Below, piece after piece: positions 43,529 through 46,295 of a DNA stretch of 46,295 nt. The DNA lies in the NCBI GenBank assembly GCA_003671025.1, contig QWPW01000002.1:1-46295 (forward strand), in the 5' to 3' direction. Each line of letters opens with the position of its first letter. The first letter of the stretch is position 1. The position numbers were made by a program, and so were the translations under genes. The stretch is from Planctomycetota bacterium. GTDB lineage: Bacteria > Planctomycetota > Phycisphaerae > Phycisphaerales > SM1A02. The notes under the pieces are model-generated. The model searched no databases, was not told the origin of the DNA, and saw only the letters and a list, made by a program, of their open reading frames with translations.

Positions 43529-44389
43529 ATGGATGGATCTTTCGCTGCTCTTACGCGCTCTGCACTTCTGTCCGCCTTCGACGCGGGCGGGATGACCGCG
43601 GCCGAAATCGGCCCCGCAACCACTGCATTCATGCTGTTGGGCGTGCTCGTCGTCCTCATCCCTGCGCTCATGCTCGGCGTGTATGGGTTGGGAAATTGGT
43701 TCTATCGCGGCCAACCAATCATCGGATGGATGCGCATCTTCACGATCCCGTATCTGCGCTACTTCCAATGCGTTCGTGTCGAGGGTCGGACCTATATCCC
43801 GCGAACGATCGGACCCGAAGGACTCATCGTGGTTTCCACCCACGGCGCGGGGCTCGATCCCATCGCGCTCACTGCGACCATTGCCCATCCGATTCGCTGG
43901 TTGATGTCGGTGGAAATGATGGCGCCGCATTTAGGTTGGATGTGGCGGCGCATGCAAGTCATTCCGATTGCATTTGATGCGCGCGACGCGACCGCGCTCA
44001 AGACGGCGATTGCGCACATCAACAGCGGACAAGCGTTAGGCATCTTTCCCGAAGGCGGCATCGAGCGACCTTCGCGCATGCTTCGCCCATTTGCTGGCGG
44101 ATTGCGGCTGATTTTGACACGAACCAAAGCACCCGTCCTCGTTGCGATGATCGATCCTGGTCGTCAAGCGAGTTCGGCGTGGGGTTCGTACTTCATGCGC
44201 ACCCGCGCGACGATTCGTTTTGTCGCACTGGTGCAACCAGGAGTAGAAGGCCACAGTCGCGGCACGTCCGATGCAATCTTCGCGTTGCTGCAGAAGGAAA
44301 CAGGATGGCCGACGAATTTTGAACCGATGGATCCACCCGATCCTGAGACGGTCGAAACAAATCTGCGTGCGTACTCGCGACAGGAGTGA
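43529..44389 (+). CDS. 1-acyl-sn-glycerol-3-phosphate acyltransferase-like protein (PlsC family)
   Basis: The 286-residue protein has a membrane helix (about 33-52) and a PlsC domain: the HX4D catalytic motif STHGAGLD (His105, Asp110), FPEGG (173-177) and a later AMIDPG segment. It probably transfers an acyl chain to a lysophospholipid or similar acceptor at the inner membrane. ATG 43529 was chosen; a TTG 36 bp upstream and ATG 43592 are alternatives, and no ribosome site decides among them. ruvA follows after 33 bp on the same strand. Confidence 0.87.
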   Translation: MDGSFAALTRSALLSAFDAGGMTAAEIGPATTAFMLLGVLVVLIPALMLGVYGLGNWFYRGQPIIGWMRIFTIPYLRYFQCVRVEGRTYIPRTIGPEGLIVVSTHGAGLDPIALTATIAHPIRWLMSVEMMAPHLGWMWRRMQVIPIAFDARDATALKTAIAHINSGQALGIFPEGGIERPSRMLRPFAGGLRLILTRTKAPVLVAMIDPGRQASSAWGSYFMRTRATIRFVALVQPGVEGHSRGTSDAIFALLQKETGWPTNFEPMDPPDPETVETNLRAYSRQE

Positions 44390-44422
44390 CGGCCACGCGC
44401 GCCGTCGTAGGATGCGTCGCGC

Positions 44423-45073
44423 ATGATCTCACGCATCGAAGGAACTCTTGTAGATGTGAGCGACGGCGTCGCCGAGGTACGCGTCTCTGCGGGACTGATC
44501 TACGAAGTGCTGGTTCCTTCGTGCGACGCGGGCGCGCTGTTGATGATGACTGGTCGCGAAGTCGCGTTCCACACGTTGCATTACTTCGAATCGCAAGGAC
44601 AGGGCTCGCACTTTGTTCCGCGCTTGATCGGGTTTTCCTCGCGGCAACAGCGCGCGTTTTTTGAATTGCTCACCACCGTGAAGGGCATCGGCAATCGCAA
44701 GGCATTACGCGCGATGCAAGTTTCGCACGAGCGCATGGCCGAAGCGATTGCCGCGGGCGATGCACGTTTTTTGTCGACGTTGCCTGAGATCGGCAAACGC
44801 ACTGCCGAGAGCACGATCGTTGAACTCAAGGGGAAGCTCGATTCGTTCTTGCGTGATCCGCTTGCTGCGCGCCGTGCCACGGCGATGGTGAGTGCTTCGA
44901 TTCCGTTGCCCGTTGGCCCCGCGGCCGATGCTGAAGACATTCTGGTCGCGCTCGGTGAAGTACGCGCGCAGGCGCGAGCGCTCATCGAACGCGCCCTCGC
45001 AGGCAGCGACGACGGCACGCTCGGGGCCCAAGAAATTGTGACGCGCGCATTGCGTAGTCGTGGCGTGGGATGA
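44423..45073 (+). CDS. ruvA: Holliday junction branch migration protein RuvA
   Basis: The 216-residue DNA-binding subunit clamps Holliday junctions for the RuvB motor. The N-terminal OB fold starts MISRIEGTLVDV; two helix-hairpin-helix motifs follow (TVKGIGNRKAL, about 85-95, and LPEIGKRTAESTIVELKGKL, about 120-139); and the C-terminal domain III that contacts RuvB is present (EDILVALGEV). ruvB and ruvC are not in the window. It lies 33 bp after the acyltransferase gene. Confidence 0.95.
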   Translation: MISRIEGTLVDVSDGVAEVRVSAGLIYEVLVPSCDAGALLMMTGREVAFHTLHYFESQGQGSHFVPRLIGFSSRQQRAFFELLTTVKGIGNRKALRAMQVSHERMAEAIAAGDARFLSTLPEIGKRTAESTIVELKGKLDSFLRDPLAARRATAMVSASIPLPVGPAADAEDILVALGEVRAQARALIERALAGSDDGTLGAQEIVTRALRSRGVG

Positions 45074-45120
45074 CGCGACGCAACGACATCGAATGAACGG
45101 TGCGTCGAAGTGAACGAGTC

Positions 45121-45146
45121 GAGAGCAACGGTTGAGAGCAACGAGT
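45121..45146 (+). repeat. Imperfect 13-bp tandem pair before the guanylyltransferase gene
   Basis: GAGAGCAACGGTT is followed by GAGAGCAACGAGT in the 80-bp gap between ruvA and the next ATG. It is a small example of the tandem duplications seen across the window. Confidence 0.7.
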
Positions 45147-45153
45147 CAAGAAC

Positions 45154-46251
45154 ATGAGCAACGCCGCAGAGCACCGATATTCAAGCGTCATCGCAGGAGG
45201 TTCAGGCACGCGCTTGTGGCCCTACTCACGCAAAGCGCGGCCGAAGCAACTGCTTCCCGTTGCTGGCGGCATGTCGCTTCTCGAACACGCGTGGCATCGC
45301 GTCGACACAGTCGTCCCAGTCGAGCGCCGAATCATCTGCAGCGCCGAACCATTTCGTAGCGTGATCAGCAGCGCGTTGACGGGTTTGAGCGACGACAACT
45401 TTCTCGGCGAACCAATCGGTCGCGACACGCTCAACGCGGTGGGCTTGATCGCATTCGTATTAGCGTCACGCGATCCGCACGCGGTGTTCTGCGTGCTCAC
45501 TGCGGATCATCTCATCGAGCCTGCCGAAGCATTTCGCGCGCGCTTGATCGAAGGATTTCGCGTGGTCGAAGCGGACCGCTCGCGTCTGGTGACCTTTGGC
45601 ATCACGCCTACGCACGCGGCCACGGGCTACGGCTACGTCGAGCGCGGCGAGGCGATTCATGGATTTGACCGTGTGTTCCGCGCGCAACGCTTTGTCGAAA
45701 AGCCCGATCGCGTCCGTGCCGAGGAATATCTCGCGCGTGGCACATTTGGCTGGAATTCGGGCATGTTTGTCTTCGCCGCGCAAACGATGTGCGATGCGAT
45801 CACGCGCTTCAAACCGGAATGCGCCGACGGACTCGCACAAATCGCGGCCGCGTATGACACGCCCGCGCGCGACGAGGTGCTCGCGCGCATTTACCCAACG
45901 CTGCCCAAAGTTTCCATCGACTACGGCGTGATGGAACCCGCTGGTCACGACCCGGCGTTCACGGTGTGCACGTTGCCCATGGAACTCTCGTGGCTTGATG
46001 TTGGCAGTTGGTCGAGCTACGCCGAAACCGTCGCGCTCGATGACGAAGGCAATCGTTGCAACGGACATTGGTGCGACAAGGACTCGCGCAACATGCTGAT
46101 CATTTCTGATGATCCCACGCATGTGATCGCCACTATTGGCTGTCGCGATCTGGTCATCGTGCACACCAAAGATGCGACGCTGGTTTGTCCACGCGACGCC
46201 ACCGAGCGCGTCAAAGAAATCGCCGAACAAGTTCCACACGCGTGGCGCTGA
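45154..46251 (+). CDS. manC: Mannose-1-phosphate guanylyltransferase
   Basis: The 365-residue enzyme makes GDP-mannose from mannose-1-phosphate and GTP for surface polysaccharides and glycans. The nucleotidyltransferase signature AGGSGTRLWPYSRKARPKQ lies at 14-32, the metal-site segment is LTADHLIEP, and FVEKPD and GTFGWNSGMFVF follow as in the family. The length shows a single-domain form; the C-terminal mannose-6-phosphate isomerase cupin of E. coli-type ManC is absent. The gene is complete and ends 44 bp before the window edge. Confidence 0.93.
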   Translation: MSNAAEHRYSSVIAGGSGTRLWPYSRKARPKQLLPVAGGMSLLEHAWHRVDTVVPVERRIICSAEPFRSVISSALTGLSDDNFLGEPIGRDTLNAVGLIAFVLASRDPHAVFCVLTADHLIEPAEAFRARLIEGFRVVEADRSRLVTFGITPTHAATGYGYVERGEAIHGFDRVFRAQRFVEKPDRVRAEEYLARGTFGWNSGMFVFAAQTMCDAITRFKPECADGLAQIAAAYDTPARDEVLARIYPTLPKVSIDYGVMEPAGHDPAFTVCTLPMELSWLDVGSWSSYAETVALDDEGNRCNGHWCDKDSRNMLIISDDPTHVIATIGCRDLVIVHTKDATLVCPRDATERVKEIAEQVPHAWR

Positions 46252-46257
46252 CGATGC

Positions 46258-46295
46258 GTGAGCCGCTTCGCAAAAAGTGAGCCGCTGCGCTGACA
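46258..46295 (+). repeat. Near-tandem 19-bp repeat after the manC stop
   Basis: GTGAGCCGCTTCGCAAAAA is followed by GTGAGCCGCTGCGCTGACA, matching at the first 10 bases and in most of the next few. The window ends inside this pattern, so more copies may follow. Confidence 0.65.

Noticed and set aside
1-46295. tRNA or rRNA genes and insertion sequences
   Set aside because: No cloverleaf with a T-loop GTTCGA-type block, no rRNA segment and no transposase-like protein were recognised in reading the window.

Overview
The window looks like chromosomal DNA from a high-GC bacterium of the Planctomycetota, most likely a Phycisphaerae-type lineage. This is an inference from gene content, because no rRNA or tRNA gene was found to confirm it. 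The pointers are: a fused type I dehydroquinate dehydratase/shikimate dehydrogenase; a PurL that carries PurS-like domains; a protein with five EF-hand loops and the HWG..NPLADLN-type spacing common in that phylum; a DUF1573-like membrane protein; a pair of porins with a shared coiled-coil/WLTE leader; and pervasive CGCG-rich coding sequence.

Layout. 0-7.7 kb: an alpha/beta hydrolase (minus), then on the plus strand an orphan MoxR ATPase, a predicted outer-membrane barrel, a short-chain dehydrogenase, AroDE, a HugZ-like protein and phenylalanine 4-hydroxylase. 7.65-8.1 kb is a hairpin-rich non-coding stretch. 8.1-12.55 kb is the most unusual part. Three plus-strand genes (a helical orphan protein, a 12-cysteine exported peptide, and a membrane protein ending in a DUF1573-like domain) lie between two direct repeats that are identical over 133 bp. 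The repeats carry the 3' end and terminator of the EF-hand gene at 12.5-13.4 kb, so the block looks like an insertion or duplication product. 13.7-19.5 kb: RlmE, a DUF4097-like lipoprotein, an exported esterase and a transketolase-like protein that appears to have lost its catalytic residues. 19.9-24.3 kb: a large exported orphan protein, QueF and a TPR lipoprotein. 24.4-32.0 kb: a tightly packed minus-strand operon purL-purQ-Gfo/Idh oxidoreductase-FAD protein-nfo with three 4-nt overlaps. 32.3-35.6 kb: two paralogous porins, each with its own terminator. 36.2-43.2 kb: radA, a small protein, nuoH (without other nuo genes) and carB. 43.5-46.25 kb: a PlsC-type acyltransferase, RuvA and mannose-1-phosphate guanylyltransferase on the plus strand.

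Most genes are housekeeping: purine, pyrimidine/arginine, aromatic and queuosine synthesis, DNA repair (RadA, RuvA, Nfo), rRNA methylation, respiration and envelope. A second theme is structural. Short perfect or near-perfect tandem duplications (11, 12, 14, 19, 24, 28 and 126 bp units) recur through the window, and several sit exactly at or just after stop codons (rlmE, radA, the 913-residue protein gene, manC). The EF-hand gene 3' end is duplicated at a distance. This suggests an active slippage or duplication process that remodels gene ends here.

All family assignments rest on motifs read by eye. No database search was run.
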